64,000 nucleotides of DNA from NCBI GenBank assembly GCA_046331175.1, contig JAXLRI010000013.1, positions 62,001 through 126,000 of the forward strand. The letters are read 5' to 3'. Under the pieces are notes generated by a model. The model ran no database searches. It saw only the letters and a program-made list of their open reading frames with translations, and was not told the DNA's origin. This document shows, piece after piece, positions 55,906 through 64,000 of this stretch (positions are counted from its first letter, which is position 1; each line of letters opens with the position of its first letter). Source of the DNA: JAWKIW01 sp046331175 (GTDB lineage Bacteria; Actinomycetota; Acidimicrobiia; Acidimicrobiales; Acidimicrobilacustridaceae). Made by a program: the position numbers and the translations under genes.

Positions 55906-57537
55906 TCAGCCGGAGAGGCTGACCCCGAGCTCGTCGGCGGCGTAGCCCTTCATCCGCTTGTAGTCGACCTTGCCGTTGGGGGCGCGCCCGATGGTGTCGA
56001 TGAGGACGACCTTCTTGGGCGCCTTGTAGTGGGCGAGGCGGCCCTTCACGTGCTCGATCAGCTCGTCCTCGTCGGCGGCCTGGCCGGGCCGCAGCTCGAC
56101 GACCGAGGTGATGGCCTCGCCGAAGCGGTCGTCGGGCAGGCCCACCGTGACGGCGTCGAGGACGGCCGGGTGGGTCTTGAGCGCCTCCTCGACCTCCTCG
56201 GGGAAGACCTTCTCGCCACCGGTGTTGATGCAGACCGAGCCGCGGCCGAGCAGCGTGAGCGTGCCGTCAGCTTCGACCTGGGCGTAGTCGCCGGGGATCG
56301 AGTACGTGTCGCCGTCGATCACCACGAACGTCTTGGCCGACTTCTCGGGGTCCTTGTAGTACCCGATGGGCGTGTAGCCCTTCACGGCCACGCGGCCGAT
56401 CTCGCCCGACCCCGGCGCGACGTCGTGGCCGTCGTCGGTGATCACCCGCGAGGTGTCGCCGAGGGAGAACTTGGCGGTGCCGCTCGACCCGCCGGCGGTG
56501 GACACCGACTGGCCGAGGCCGATGGCCTCCGACGACGAGAAGGCGTCGATCAGCATCATGCCAGGGTTGTGGACCAGCAGGGCCTCCTTGACCGGCTGGC
56601 TCCACATCACGCCCGAGGAGGTCATCACGATCAGGCTCGACAGGTCCCAGCGGCCCGGGTTCTCGTCGAGCTGCTTGAGGATCGGCTTGGCGAAGGCGTC
56701 GCCGACGATCACCAGCATGTTGATCTTCTCGCGCTCGACGGTGTCGAGGATCTCGGTGATGTCGAGGTGGCGGCTGGTCATGGTGACGACCGTGCCGCCG
56801 CCGACGAGGGTCATCATCGCGGTGAACTGGCCGGTGCCGTGCATCAGCGGGCACCCCGGGATCATGCGCAGGCCGGGTCCGAGGATCTTCTCCTCGCGGA
56901 TGCGGCGGTAGTGGTCGTCGTCGGCGTCCTCGCGGTAGAAGGGGTCGGTGGCGCCGACCACGGCGCGGATGAGCGAGTCCTGCCTCCACATCACGCCCTT
57001 GGGCATGCCGGTGGTGCCGCCCGTGTACATCATCAAGATGTCGTCGTCGCCCCGGCCCCACGGTGGGACCACCCGCTCGGTCTGGGTGGTGGCGGCGTCC
57101 TCGTAGGGGGTGGCCCAGGCGGGGCACGGGCCCTCGCCGTCGTCGACCCACAGCCAGGTCTTCACGCCCGGGACGCGGTCGCGGATGCCCTCGATGCGCT
57201 CGCTGAAGCTGCCGTGGAACACGACCGCGACGGCGTCGGCGTTGTCCCACAGGTAGACGAGCTCGTCGTCGGCGTAGCGGTAGTTGGTGTTGACCGGGAC
57301 GAGGCCCGCCTTGAAGCAGGCGAACATCGACTCCATGTACTCGGGGGCGTTGTAGAGGTACTGCGCCACCTTGTCCTGGTGCTGCGCGCCGGCGTCGAGC
57401 AGGGCGCGGGCGACCCCGTCGGCCCGACGGTCGAAGTCGCGCCACGAGATCCGACGGTCGCCGTGGACGAGCGCGTCGTTGTCGGGCACGTTGTCGGCGG
57501 CGATCTCCCAGATGGACGCGTAGTTGAAGGCCCCCAC
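55906..57537 (-). CDS. Acyl-CoA synthetase (AMP-forming, FadD-type)
   Basis: A 543-residue adenylate-forming enzyme. AMP/ATP motif YTGGTTGMPKG near residue 171, DAFSSSEAIG in the middle, GDYAQVEADGTLTLLGR and the C-terminal catalytic Lys in APNGKVDYK. It activates a carboxylic acid to its CoA thioester; the closest feel is to actinobacterial FadD19/FadD17-type enzymes, which take steroid side chains or long acyl chains. Start is GTG 57537, chosen for GAGGGGGG just upstream and because MGAFNYASIWEIAADNVPD is the family opening. The gene is 155 bases upstream of the SDR on the same strand. Confidence 0.92.
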   Translation of the reverse strand: MGAFNYASIWEIAADNVPDNDALVHGDRRISWRDFDRRADGVARALLDAGAQHQDKVAQYLYNAPEYMESMFACFKAGLVPVNTNYRYADDELVYLWDNADAVAVVFHGSFSERIEGIRDRVPGVKTWLWVDDGEGPCPAWATPYEDAATTQTERVVPPWGRGDDDILMMYTGGTTGMPKGVMWRQDSLIRAVVGATDPFYREDADDDHYRRIREEKILGPGLRMIPGCPLMHGTGQFTAMMTLVGGGTVVTMTSRHLDITEILDTVEREKINMLVIVGDAFAKPILKQLDENPGRWDLSSLIVMTSSGVMWSQPVKEALLVHNPGMMLIDAFSSSEAIGLGQSVSTAGGSSGTAKFSLGDTSRVITDDGHDVAPGSGEIGRVAVKGYTPIGYYKDPEKSAKTFVVIDGDTYSIPGDYAQVEADGTLTLLGRGSVCINTGGEKVFPEEVEEALKTHPAVLDAVTVGLPDDRFGEAITSVVELRPGQAADEDELIEHVKGRLAHYKAPKKVVLIDTIGRAPNGKVDYKRMKGYAADELGVSLSG

Positions 57538-57670
57538 GGGTCCCCCCTCGTGTGGTCGGCGGCGATGCGGGGGCCGAGTGTAGGGGCGGCCGGTCGGGCC
57601 GGGCACGCCCGCGCCCGCACTAGCCTGGCGCGGCGCCGGTCGCTGGGGCCGGTGGTGCGACCGAGGAGCG

Positions 57671-58549
57671 ATGGCGATGCGGCGATGGCTGGCGGCGGGC
57701 CTGGTCCTGGCGGCGGCGGTGCCGATCGCCGCCTGCTCGAAGTCCGATGGACCGACCCCGGCCGCCACCACGGCGGCGCCCGGCTCGACGTCGACCAGCG
57801 CGCCGCCGGGCACGACGAAGGCCCCCGGGACCACCGTGCGCGGCGGCTCGACCGGTACGACCGGCACCACGCCGGCCGACGCCGCGGCGTACTGCACGGT
57901 CGTGCGCGACAACGAGCAGCTGGTGAAGAGCGGCTTCTCCGAACCGGCCCAGGCCAGCGACTTCCTCGCCGTGCTCGGCAAGATGGAGGACGCGGCCCCT
58001 GCCAGCCAGAAGGCCAACGTGGCCGCCGTCCGCAAGGTCGCCGAGGGCCTGGTGGGCGTGTCGCCGGCCGAGGCCGACCGGAAGATGCTCGACCTGCTGC
58101 AGCAGCCCGACGTGCTCGAGGCCGCGGCGTCGCTGTCCGACTTCACCGACCAGGCGTGCGGCGTCCAGCTGCAGTCCACGTCGGCCGGCGGCTCGAGCGG
58201 CGGCACCGGCGACACCAGCGGCGGCGGTTCGTCGGGCAGCGGGGGAGGCTCGGCCACCCCCACCCTCGACGAGCTGAAGGCGGCGGTCCAGGCCGCGGCG
58301 AACGGCGCCCCGTGGTTCCAGGCCCTCAACGGCTGGAGCATCGGCAGCATCAACAGCGCCGGCCAGATCACCATCACCGCCGACGCCACCGACACCCCCC
58401 TCGACAAGGCCGGCGCCATCGCCGCCTGCGAGGCGGCGGCGGCCTGGGGCACCGGCAAGTACGGGACGGTCGAGGTGTCGGTCACCGGGCCGAACCTGGC
58501 GGTGCTGGCCTCCAAGGGACCGACGGCGTCGTCGTGCACAGCCGCGTGA
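57671..58549 (+). CDS. Lipoprotein of unknown function, tandem copy 1
   Basis: A 292-residue lipoprotein: signal ending PIAACSKS, a good lipobox, then a Thr/Pro/Gly-rich linker. A helical domain with two Cys (YCTVVRDNEQLVKSGF to FTDQACGVQL) follows, then a Gly/Ser linker and a second domain, DELKAAVQAAANGAPWFQALNGWSIGSIN to VTGPNLAVLASKGP. The architecture is repeated in the next gene. ATG at 57671 with GAGGAG six bases before it. No domain family recognised; an envelope role is likely. Confidence 0.8.
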   Translation: MAMRRWLAAGLVLAAAVPIAACSKSDGPTPAATTAAPGSTSTSAPPGTTKAPGTTVRGGSTGTTGTTPADAAAYCTVVRDNEQLVKSGFSEPAQASDFLAVLGKMEDAAPASQKANVAAVRKVAEGLVGVSPAEADRKMLDLLQQPDVLEAAASLSDFTDQACGVQLQSTSAGGSSGGTGDTSGGGSSGSGGGSATPTLDELKAAVQAAANGAPWFQALNGWSIGSINSAGQITITADATDTPLDKAGAIAACEAAAAWGTGKYGTVEVSVTGPNLAVLASKGPTASSCTAA

Positions 58550-58557
58550 GGACCGCC

Positions 58558-59406
58558 ATGCCTCGTCGGCTCGCCGGTGCGGCGGTCGTCGCCGCCGCGC
58601 TGATCGTGGGCTGCTCCCAGAAGCAGGCCGACGTCACCAGCGCGGCCACCACGGCGGCCCCGACCACGGCGAGCCCGGCGACGACCGCCGCCCCGGGCAC
58701 CACCCGGCCGGCCGGCGGCGACTTCTGCGACCAGGCGGCGGCGCACGTCGACATCCTGCGCGACCTGTCCGGCGACCGGGCCGAGGCCGTGGTGGTCTTC
58801 CGCGACCTGGCGGCGGTTGCTCCCGACGGCGACATCGGCGCCGGGCTCAGCAAGGCCGCCGACCTGCTCGAGGAGAACGCCGACGCCTCGCAGGCCGACC
58901 TCGAGGCGGCCGTGGCCCAGGCCCGCGACGACGATCCCGACTTCGCCCGCAACATCTCCCGCGTGCCGGCCTACGTGCAGGACCAGTGCGGGATCTCCAT
59001 CTCGTCGTCGACCCAGACGACGGTGCGACGCTCCACCACGACGACGGTCCGCGGCTCGACCAGCACCACGGCGTTCGACCCGCTCGCCACCACCGACAGC
59101 CGTGACCTCTTCGAGGGCGGCCTGCGCAGCTACCTCGCCCAGAACTACGGCGACCAGCCGTGGTACGCCGACATCGACCGCTTCTCGCTGGTGATCAGCG
59201 AGGACTCCGTGGGGCAGCCGATCGTGCAGGCGGCGGTGGGGTCGACCACGACCGACTTCGACGAGGCGACGGCCAAGGACATCTGCCTCGCCGTGGTGCG
59301 CTACGCCGGCAGCTCCGAGCTCGACCGCGACGTGTCGGTCACCGGCGTCGACGACCGCATCCTCGTGCGCACGAAGAGCTACCGCTACCAGTGCACCCCG
59401 CCGTGA
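58558..59406 (+). CDS. Lipoprotein of unknown function, tandem copy 2
   Basis: A 282-residue lipoprotein, eight bases after the previous gene and with the same plan: signal ending ALIVGCSQ, Thr/Ala/Pro linker, helical two-Cys domain (FCDQAAAHVDILRDL to YVQDQCGISI), second Thr-rich linker, and a C-terminal alpha/beta domain (GGLRSYLAQNYGDQPWYADIDRFSLVI) ending in a Cys pair region. Sequence identity with copy 1 is low, but domain order, Cys positions and linkers correspond, so they are old tandem duplicates in one operon. Confidence 0.8.
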   Translation: MPRRLAGAAVVAAALIVGCSQKQADVTSAATTAAPTTASPATTAAPGTTRPAGGDFCDQAAAHVDILRDLSGDRAEAVVVFRDLAAVAPDGDIGAGLSKAADLLEENADASQADLEAAVAQARDDDPDFARNISRVPAYVQDQCGISISSSTQTTVRRSTTTTVRGSTSTTAFDPLATTDSRDLFEGGLRSYLAQNYGDQPWYADIDRFSLVISEDSVGQPIVQAAVGSTTTDFDEATAKDICLAVVRYAGSSELDRDVSVTGVDDRILVRTKSYRYQCTPP

Positions 59407-59507
59407 TCGGTGCCCAGCCGCCCGGCTGAGGGCTCGGGTCGAGCGGCCCCGGGGCCGGTGGCGCCTCCCGCGGCCCCCGACCGTCGCGGCCGGTACGATC
59501 GCCGGCC

Positions 59508-60710
59508 GTGGACTTCGACATGCCAGCCGAGTACGACCCGCGCCGCGTCGAGCTGCGCGACTGGTTCGCCGCCAACCCGTCGCCCTCGGGCCGCCAGCTG
59601 GCCGAGCGGGGCCTGGTCGCCCCGCACTGGCCGGCGCCGTGGGGCCTCGACGCCGACCCCATCCACCAGCTGATCATCGACGACGAGATGAAGCGGGCGA
59701 AGGTGCGACGCCCGAACAACATGATCGGCATCGGCTGGGCGGGCCCGACGATCCTGCACGCGGGATCCGACGAGCAGAAGGAGCGCTACCTGTTCCCGCT
59801 GCTCGCCGGCGAGGAGATCTGGTGCCAGCTGTTCTCCGAGCCCAACGCCGGCAGCGACCTCGCCAACCTCGGCACCCGCGCCATCCGCGACGGCGACACC
59901 TACGTCGTCAACGGCCAGAAGATCTGGACGTCGCTGGCCCAGTTCTCCCAGTACGGCATCCTCATCGCCCGCACCAACCCCGACGCGCCGAAGCACAAGG
60001 GCGTCTCGTACTTCATCTGCCCGATGGACACCCCGGGCATCGAGATCCGCCCCATCATCGAGATGACGGGCGGCCACACGTTCAACGAGGTCTTCTTCGA
60101 CGACGTGCGCATCCCCGCCGAGAACCTGGTGGGCGAGGAGAACGAGGGCTGGACCCTCGCCAAGGTCACGCTCGGCAACGAGCGGGTGTCGCTGTCGGGC
60201 GGCGGCGCGCTGTGGGGCAACGGCCCGAGCGCCAAGGACCTGTTCGACATCGTGCGGGCCCAGGGCGGCGTCACCGACCCGCTGCTGCGACAGCGCCTGG
60301 CGTCGCTCTACATCGAGGCCGAGATCCTGCGGCTGATCCGCCTGCGCACCGTCACCGCCGCCATCAAGGGCCGCCAGCCCGGGCCCGAGGCGTCGGTGCG
60401 CAAGGTGCTGGCCGACGAGCACGGCCAGACGATGATGGAGCTGGCCAAGGACCTCGAGGGCACCGCCGCCCTGCTCACCGGCGGCGACCCCGCCGACGAG
60501 GAGCGCATGAGCCTCACCGGCACGCTGCCGTGGGCCGACCCGGCGGCGTGGCACTTCGGCTTCCTGTTCAGCCAGGCCCTCACCATCGGCGGTGGCACCG
60601 GCGACGTGCAGCGCAACATCATCGCCGAGCGCGTCCTCGACCTGCCCCACGACCTCGACGTCGAGGCCGGCAAGACCTGGGCCGAGGCCCGGGCCGCCGC
60701 TCCCGCCTGA
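59508..60710 (+). CDS. Acyl-CoA dehydrogenase with base at the alternative position
   Basis: A 400-residue acyl-CoA dehydrogenase. FAD/substrate blocks: CQLFSEPNAGSDLANLGTRA, NGQKIWTSLAQF and HTFNEVFFDDVRIP. The usual C-terminal catalytic Glu (YEGT-type motif) is missing: that site reads IGGGTGDVQRNIIAERVL. Glu225 in LGNERVSLSGG lies where isovaleryl-CoA dehydrogenase-type enzymes keep their base, so it may serve. GTG at 59508 with TACGAT eight bases upstream. Similar to FadE proteins of actinobacteria; substrate unknown. Followed by a short unrelated gene. Confidence 0.9.
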   Translation: MDFDMPAEYDPRRVELRDWFAANPSPSGRQLAERGLVAPHWPAPWGLDADPIHQLIIDDEMKRAKVRRPNNMIGIGWAGPTILHAGSDEQKERYLFPLLAGEEIWCQLFSEPNAGSDLANLGTRAIRDGDTYVVNGQKIWTSLAQFSQYGILIARTNPDAPKHKGVSYFICPMDTPGIEIRPIIEMTGGHTFNEVFFDDVRIPAENLVGEENEGWTLAKVTLGNERVSLSGGGALWGNGPSAKDLFDIVRAQGGVTDPLLRQRLASLYIEAEILRLIRLRTVTAAIKGRQPGPEASVRKVLADEHGQTMMELAKDLEGTAALLTGGDPADEERMSLTGTLPWADPAAWHFGFLFSQALTIGGGTGDVQRNIIAERVLDLPHDLDVEAGKTWAEARAAAPA

Positions 60711-60794
60711 TCGGCGCCCGTCGCTCGCCGCGGGCGCCCGCCTCGGCCAGCAGCATCTTGGTGTCGGCGCGCCGGCTCGGCCAGACTCTCGCCC

Positions 60795-61088
60795 ATGGCC
60801 CCACGCAAGGATGTCGCCCGGTTCCGTCGCCACGAGAAGGTGGTGGCCGCCGTCGACCTGCCCGACGTCCCCGCCGGCACGCCCGGCAAGGTGCTGCTGG
60901 TCAACGGGCTGTCGTGGGTCCGCTACCACGTGCTGTTCGACAACGGCGTCAAGCGCTCGGCGGTGCGGGACGAGTGGCTCGCCACCCGTGACGAGTGGGC
61001 CGATCGCGAGCGCGAGGCGGCCCTCGAGCGTCGCCGGGCCGAGAAGGCCGCCGCCCGCGAGGCCGCGCTGGCTTCCGTCCAGGGCTGA
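60795..61088 (+). CDS. Small SH3-like protein with basic helical tail, 97 aa
   Basis: A 97-residue protein: basic N-terminus, a short beta-barrel-like part (VVAAVDLPDVPAGTPGKVLLVNGLSWVRYHVLFDNGVKRSAV) and a charged helix (EREAALERRRAEKAAAREAAL). Reads like a known short actinobacterial family but I cannot name a function. The barrel recalls the unrelated small protein at 38207. ATG at 60795; CAGACT lies seven bases upstream, the same variant hexamer as before trmO. Confidence 0.65.
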   Translation: MAPRKDVARFRRHEKVVAAVDLPDVPAGTPGKVLLVNGLSWVRYHVLFDNGVKRSAVRDEWLATRDEWADREREAALERRRAEKAAAREAALASVQG

Positions 61089-61218
61089 ACCCGCCGGACC
61101 GCTCCCGTCCGCGGGGCGGCTAGCGTGACCGGCACGCCGGAGCGCTGAACGGCGTTCACCGCAACCACTCGCCACGGCCGTCGGCCCGACGGTCGCCATT
61201 GATCCCGGGGGGACACCG

Positions 61219-62253
61219 ATGCAGATCGGCATGCAGCTGCAGTACGCGGGCGGCTTCAAGGAGTCGGCCGCCCAGGTGGCCGAGTACGAGAAGGCCGGCC
61301 TCGACATCGTGTGGGTGGCCGAGGCCTACGGCTTCGACGCCCCCAGCTTCATGGGCTACCTGGCCGCCAGCACCGAGCGCGTGCAGATCGCCTCGGGCAT
61401 CCTGCCCATCTACACCCGCACGCCCACGCTGCTGGCCATGACCGCGGCCGGCGTGGATGCCATGACCGACGGCCGCTGCATCCTCGGCCTCGGCGCCTCG
61501 GGCCCGCAGGTCATCGAGGGCTTCCACGGCCTGCCCTACGACGCCCCCATCGGCCGCACCCGCGAGATCGTCGACATCTGCCGCAAGGTGTGGAAGCGCG
61601 AGGAGCCCGTCACCTACGAGGGCAAGCACTACACGCTGCCGCTCCCGCCCGAGCGGGGCACCGGCTTGGGCAAGCCGCTCAAGATCATCGCCCACCCGGT
61701 GCGCCCGGCCATCCCGATCTACATCGCCTCGCTCGGCCCCAAGAACGTCGAGGTGACCGCCGAGATCGCCGACGGCTGGCTGCCGATCTTCTACCTGCCC
61801 GAGAAGGCCGACATGGTGTGGGGCGACGACCTGCGCAAGGGCTTCGCCAAGCGGTCGCCCGAGCTCGGGCCGCTGCAGACCGTCGCCGGCGGCATGCTCT
61901 GCATCACCGACGACCCCAAGCCGATCCTCGACTTCGGCCGGGCCATGGCCGCGCTGTACATCGGCGGCATGGGCGCCCGCGACCGCAACTTCTACAACCA
62001 GCTCGCCTGCCGCTACGGCTACGAGAAGGAGGCCAAGGAGATCCAGGACCTCTACCTCGACGGCAAGAAGAAGGAGGCGGCCGAGCTGATCCCCGACGAC
62101 TTCCTCGAGCTGACGAACCTGGTGGGCTCCGAGGGCTTCGTCAAGGACCGCATCGCCGCCTTCAAGGAGGCCGGCGTGAGCGTGCTCAACGTGGTGCCCA
62201 TCGGCGACAAGCCCACCGAGCTGCTCGAGAAGGTCAAGGCCTGGTCGGAGTAG
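61219..62253 (+). CDS. LLM class F420-dependent oxidoreductase
   Basis: A 344-residue luciferase-like F420 enzyme. Blocks: EYEKAGLDIVWVAEAYGFDAPSFMGYLAASTERVQIASGILPIYTRTP, GRCILGLGASGPQVIEGFHG, and IPIYIASLGPKNVEVTAEIADGWLPIFY. This subgroup (with the KPLKIIAHPVRP segment) is abundant in mycobacteria and relatives; several act on alcohols, ketones or steroid-like substrates. ATG at 61219 with a GGGGGG purine tract upstream, so it has a leader. A small hairpin follows the stop. Confidence 0.92.
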   Translation: MQIGMQLQYAGGFKESAAQVAEYEKAGLDIVWVAEAYGFDAPSFMGYLAASTERVQIASGILPIYTRTPTLLAMTAAGVDAMTDGRCILGLGASGPQVIEGFHGLPYDAPIGRTREIVDICRKVWKREEPVTYEGKHYTLPLPPERGTGLGKPLKIIAHPVRPAIPIYIASLGPKNVEVTAEIADGWLPIFYLPEKADMVWGDDLRKGFAKRSPELGPLQTVAGGMLCITDDPKPILDFGRAMAALYIGGMGARDRNFYNQLACRYGYEKEAKEIQDLYLDGKKKEAAELIPDDFLELTNLVGSEGFVKDRIAAFKEAGVSVLNVVPIGDKPTELLEKVKAWSE

Positions 62254-62257
62254 TCGG

Positions 62258-62274
62258 GCGCCGGATGCCGGCGC
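62258..62274. terminator. Small hairpin between convergent genes
   Basis: GCGCCGG-ATG-CCGGCGC, seven-base perfect arms, four bases after the LLM stop and 39 bases before the convergent stop at 62313. Weak but well placed. Confidence 0.45.
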
Positions 62275-62312
62275 GACGGACGTGGGGGCGATCACCGTCC
62301 GCCGCGGCGAGA

Positions 62313-63521
62313 TCACAGGCGACTGAGCAGCCGCCGTTCGAAGCGGTGGATCTGGGCCAGCCTGCCAGTTGTCTCCTCGATCAGGTCGTTGGCGAGCGAC
62401 GGTCCCCCCGCTGGCTCGCCACCCTCGATGTTCCGCCGGATCTTGGTCTCGGTCTGCAGCGTCCGGTCGTTCACGCTCGCCGCGAGGTCCGAGCGCGTCT
62501 CGGGGTCGACGCCCGGCCAGCCATCCCGGGCCTCCGGGCTCGATGCCGCGTCGTGTCGAGCCTGCAGGAGACGTTCGGTGTCCGGGTCGAGCGGGCCGAC
62601 CCGGTCCTCCGCCACGGGGATCGCCAGGTGGGCGCTGGCCGAGGCGAACAGCTGGGCCTGCTGGCCCGGCACCTCGGTCAGCTGGGCGGCCTGGATGGTA
62701 CGGGTCGCGGCCTCGCGCTGCGCCTGGGTGCCATTGGCGGCCCCGCCGCCCTGCTTGGCGATGATGCGGGCGACCACGGCGACGGCCTCGACGGTCAGGT
62801 CGTACTGGCCGAGGATCGTCGTCGTGTCGCCGCCGACCCGGTTGGGGGCGGACGCGTCCGGCGAGCCCGGGTCGCCGGCGGCCCGGCGGATGACCGCCAG
62901 GTTGCGCATGCGGGACTCCAGCACCTGCCGGGCGTTGCGCTCGGTCTCGCCGTCGCCGAGGCGGGGCAGCGCCTGGTCGGTGACCTCGCCGGCTGCAGCG
63001 TCGGTGGCGGCTCGGGCGTTGGCCAAGCGCTGATCGGCGCCGGGGTCGAGGTCGTAGCGGGCCGCCACGGTGGCCAGCTGCTCGCGCTCGAGGGCGTATC
63101 GCAGGCCGGCGGTGGCCCACAGGGCGCGACCCAGGTCCGATGTCGGCCGGAGCGGGTCGTCCAGCGCGACCGTCGTGCCGGTACCGGCCGTCGTGGTCGG
63201 GCCGACGTAGACGTCGCGGCCGTCGTCCCGCCGGGCGACCACGATTCCCACGGCGATCAGGGCCACGGCCACGCATGCGGCCACCGCGAGGAGCAGCGCC
63301 TGACCGCGGCGTCGGTCGCCGACTCGCCCGGGGCCGGTACCGGACACGTTCGACCGTCCTCCCGCGTCGATCGGGACGACGACGGTGTCGGCGGCCGAGC
63401 GGATGGCGTCCCACACGGTGGCCGACGCGTCGACCCCGCTCGTCTCGGTCCGCAGGGCGTCGCGCAGGCGGCTGTCCAGCGGGCTGGTCGGGCCGCCGTC
63501 GTGGGTGGTCGTCGGGCTCAT
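62313..63521 (-). CDS. Single-pass membrane protein coupled to the ECF sigma factor, possible anti-sigma factor
   Basis: A 402-residue protein. The cytoplasmic part (1-70) begins SPLDSRLRDALRTETSGVDASATVWDAIRSAAD, a short helical stretch of the kind found in anti-sigma factors. One transmembrane helix spans about 75-97. The large outside part includes LGRALWATAGLRYALEREQLATVA, resembling the start of nitrate/nitrite-sensing (NIT)-type helical bundles, and continues as long helices. Its start overlaps the sigma gene stop by four bases (ATGA), so the two are translationally coupled. Function as a membrane regulator of that sigma factor is inference from order and topology. Confidence 0.72.
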   Translation of the reverse strand: MSPTTTHDGGPTSPLDSRLRDALRTETSGVDASATVWDAIRSAADTVVVPIDAGGRSNVSGTGPGRVGDRRRGQALLLAVAACVAVALIAVGIVVARRDDGRDVYVGPTTTAGTGTTVALDDPLRPTSDLGRALWATAGLRYALEREQLATVAARYDLDPGADQRLANARAATDAAAGEVTDQALPRLGDGETERNARQVLESRMRNLAVIRRAAGDPGSPDASAPNRVGGDTTTILGQYDLTVEAVAVVARIIAKQGGGAANGTQAQREAATRTIQAAQLTEVPGQQAQLFASASAHLAIPVAEDRVGPLDPDTERLLQARHDAASSPEARDGWPGVDPETRSDLAASVNDRTLQTETKIRRNIEGGEPAGGPSLANDLIEETTGRLAQIHRFERRLLSRL

Positions 63522-64000
63522 CGGGCGCCCTCCAGCGTCGTCTCCAGCGTGGCCAGGGCCCGGTGGAGGTGGGTCTTGACCGAGCCCTCGGAGATGCCGA
63601 GCGTGCTGGCCGCCTCGGCGGTGGACAGCTCGAGCAGGTAGCGCAGGACCACCACCTCCCGCTGCCGCTCGGGCAGGTCCCGCACGGCGGCGAGCACCTC
63701 ACGCTGGGCCTCGGTGGCGGCCACGGCGCGGTCGGCGCCGGGCTCGTCGGGGACCGGGTCGAGCGGGGTGCGCCGCGCGGTGGCCCGCCGTCGCAGGCCG
63801 CCGCGAGCCAGGTTCACGACGGTGGTGCGCAGGTAGGGGAGGGCGGCGGCGGGGTCGTCGAGGCGGTCCCACGCGGCGAAGGCGCGTGCGAAGGCCTCCT
63901 GCACCAGCTCCTCGGCCTCGGCCCGGGTGTCGATCAGCAGGCGGGCCAGGCCGACCAACCGGGCGTACTCGTCCCGGAACAGCCGCCCGAGCACCTCGTC
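63518..64000 (-). CDS. ECF RNA polymerase sigma factor (SigE-like), 5' end cut by window
   Basis: An extracytoplasmic-function sigma factor: region 2 has RDEYARLVGLARLLIDTRAEAEELVQEAFARAFAAWDRL and region 4 has LPERQREVVVLRYLLELSTAEAASTLGISEGSVKTHLHRALATLE. In between is a linker of about 40 residues. The frame is still open at the window edge (a GTG at 63994 is one possible start), so a few N-terminal residues may be missing. Downstream and coupled is a membrane protein, the likely sensor or anti-sigma partner. Confidence 0.9.
   Translation of the reverse strand, partial: DEVLGRLFRDEYARLVGLARLLIDTRAEAEELVQEAFARAFAAWDRLDDPAAALPYLRTTVVNLARGGLRRRATARRTPLDPVPDEPGADRAVAATEAQREVLAAVRDLPERQREVVVLRYLLELSTAEAASTLGISEGSVKTHLHRALATLETTLEGAR

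Noticed and set aside
57671..59406. A biosynthetic cluster or secretion system formed by FadD, lipoproteins and acyl-CoA dehydrogenase.
   Set aside because: Strands alternate, each gene or pair has its own start signals, and no carrier protein, synthase or transporter is present.

Overview
This is a very GC-rich chromosomal window from an actinobacterium. Its gene content includes a mycothiol S-conjugate amidase (mca), five enzymes of the two coenzyme F420 families (two Ddn-like, three LLM class), the SOS polymerase dnaE2 with actinobacterial-type LexA boxes, a WS/DGAT wax ester/triacylglycerol synthase, many acyl-CoA genes and many GTG starts. The style of secreted proteins ending in VxDVxGYY domains and the lipid-rich content suggest a member of the Acidimicrobiia (Iamia/Ilumatobacter-like); that placement is inference. 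No rRNA, tRNA, prophage, insertion sequence or CRISPR array was seen. The window looks like ordinary core and lifestyle chromosome, not an island.

Layout. 1-4 kb: two Ddn-like F420 proteins, a TrmO-like methyltransferase and a GMC dehydrogenase with its small partner subunit. 4-8.2 kb: a polytopic membrane protein and two paralogous exported proteins, each with a coiled coil before a twin-arginine motif. 8.2-12.1 kb: dnaE2 behind two SOS boxes. 12.1-18.5 kb: a small monooxygenase-like protein with a MarR regulator, an NTF2-like protein, an exported lipase, DoxX, a repeat-rich acidic protein, a potassium-channel-like protein and a thioesterase. 18.5-24.5 kb: PEBP lipoprotein, mca, a cupredoxin-like lipoprotein, a double GNAT, a YdjC deacetylase, an exported nuclease and a thiolase. 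24.7-27.3 kb: a membrane propeller protein with a long Lys/Pro/Ala repeat tail. 27.3-36 kb: membrane proteins, thioesterase, M20 peptidase, an LLM oxidoreductase, a GerMN-like protein and two tandem TetR regulators. 36-46 kb: a lipocalin-like protein, Mug, two SDR/LLM enzymes, a frameshifted small gene, a Ser/Thr kinase, WS/DGAT, a DsbA-like protein and PAP2. 46-56 kb: RecB-like nuclease, hydrolase, gcdH, a phosphatase with apparently permuted motif order, a hemerythrin-like protein, a third VxDVxGYY surface protein and an SDR. 56-64 kb: FadD, two tandem lipoproteins, an acyl-CoA dehydrogenase, a third LLM enzyme, and an ECF sigma factor with a membrane partner at the right edge.

How the genes fit together. 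A lipid theme recurs: FadD, two acyl-CoA dehydrogenases (one glutaryl-CoA type), a thiolase, an MFE-2-like SDR, two thioesterases, a lipase and WS/DGAT could activate, degrade and store acyl chains. They are dispersed singly and not in one operon. The most striking global feature is regulatory. About 26 genes have a TAnnnT hexamer 6-9 bases before the start codon, the signature of leaderless transcription, and two divergent pairs share the same TA in opposite-facing hexamers. Genes without this hexamer near the start usually have a clear GGAGG-type ribosome binding site.

Points most worth following up: the apparently circularly permuted phosphatase at 51139-52692, a three-fold repeat that carries its own stop codon at 16365-16535, the C-run frameshift at 39630-39635, the MarR gene whose start is missing and whose 5' region is a hairpin, and the tandem TetR pair with nearby palindromes.
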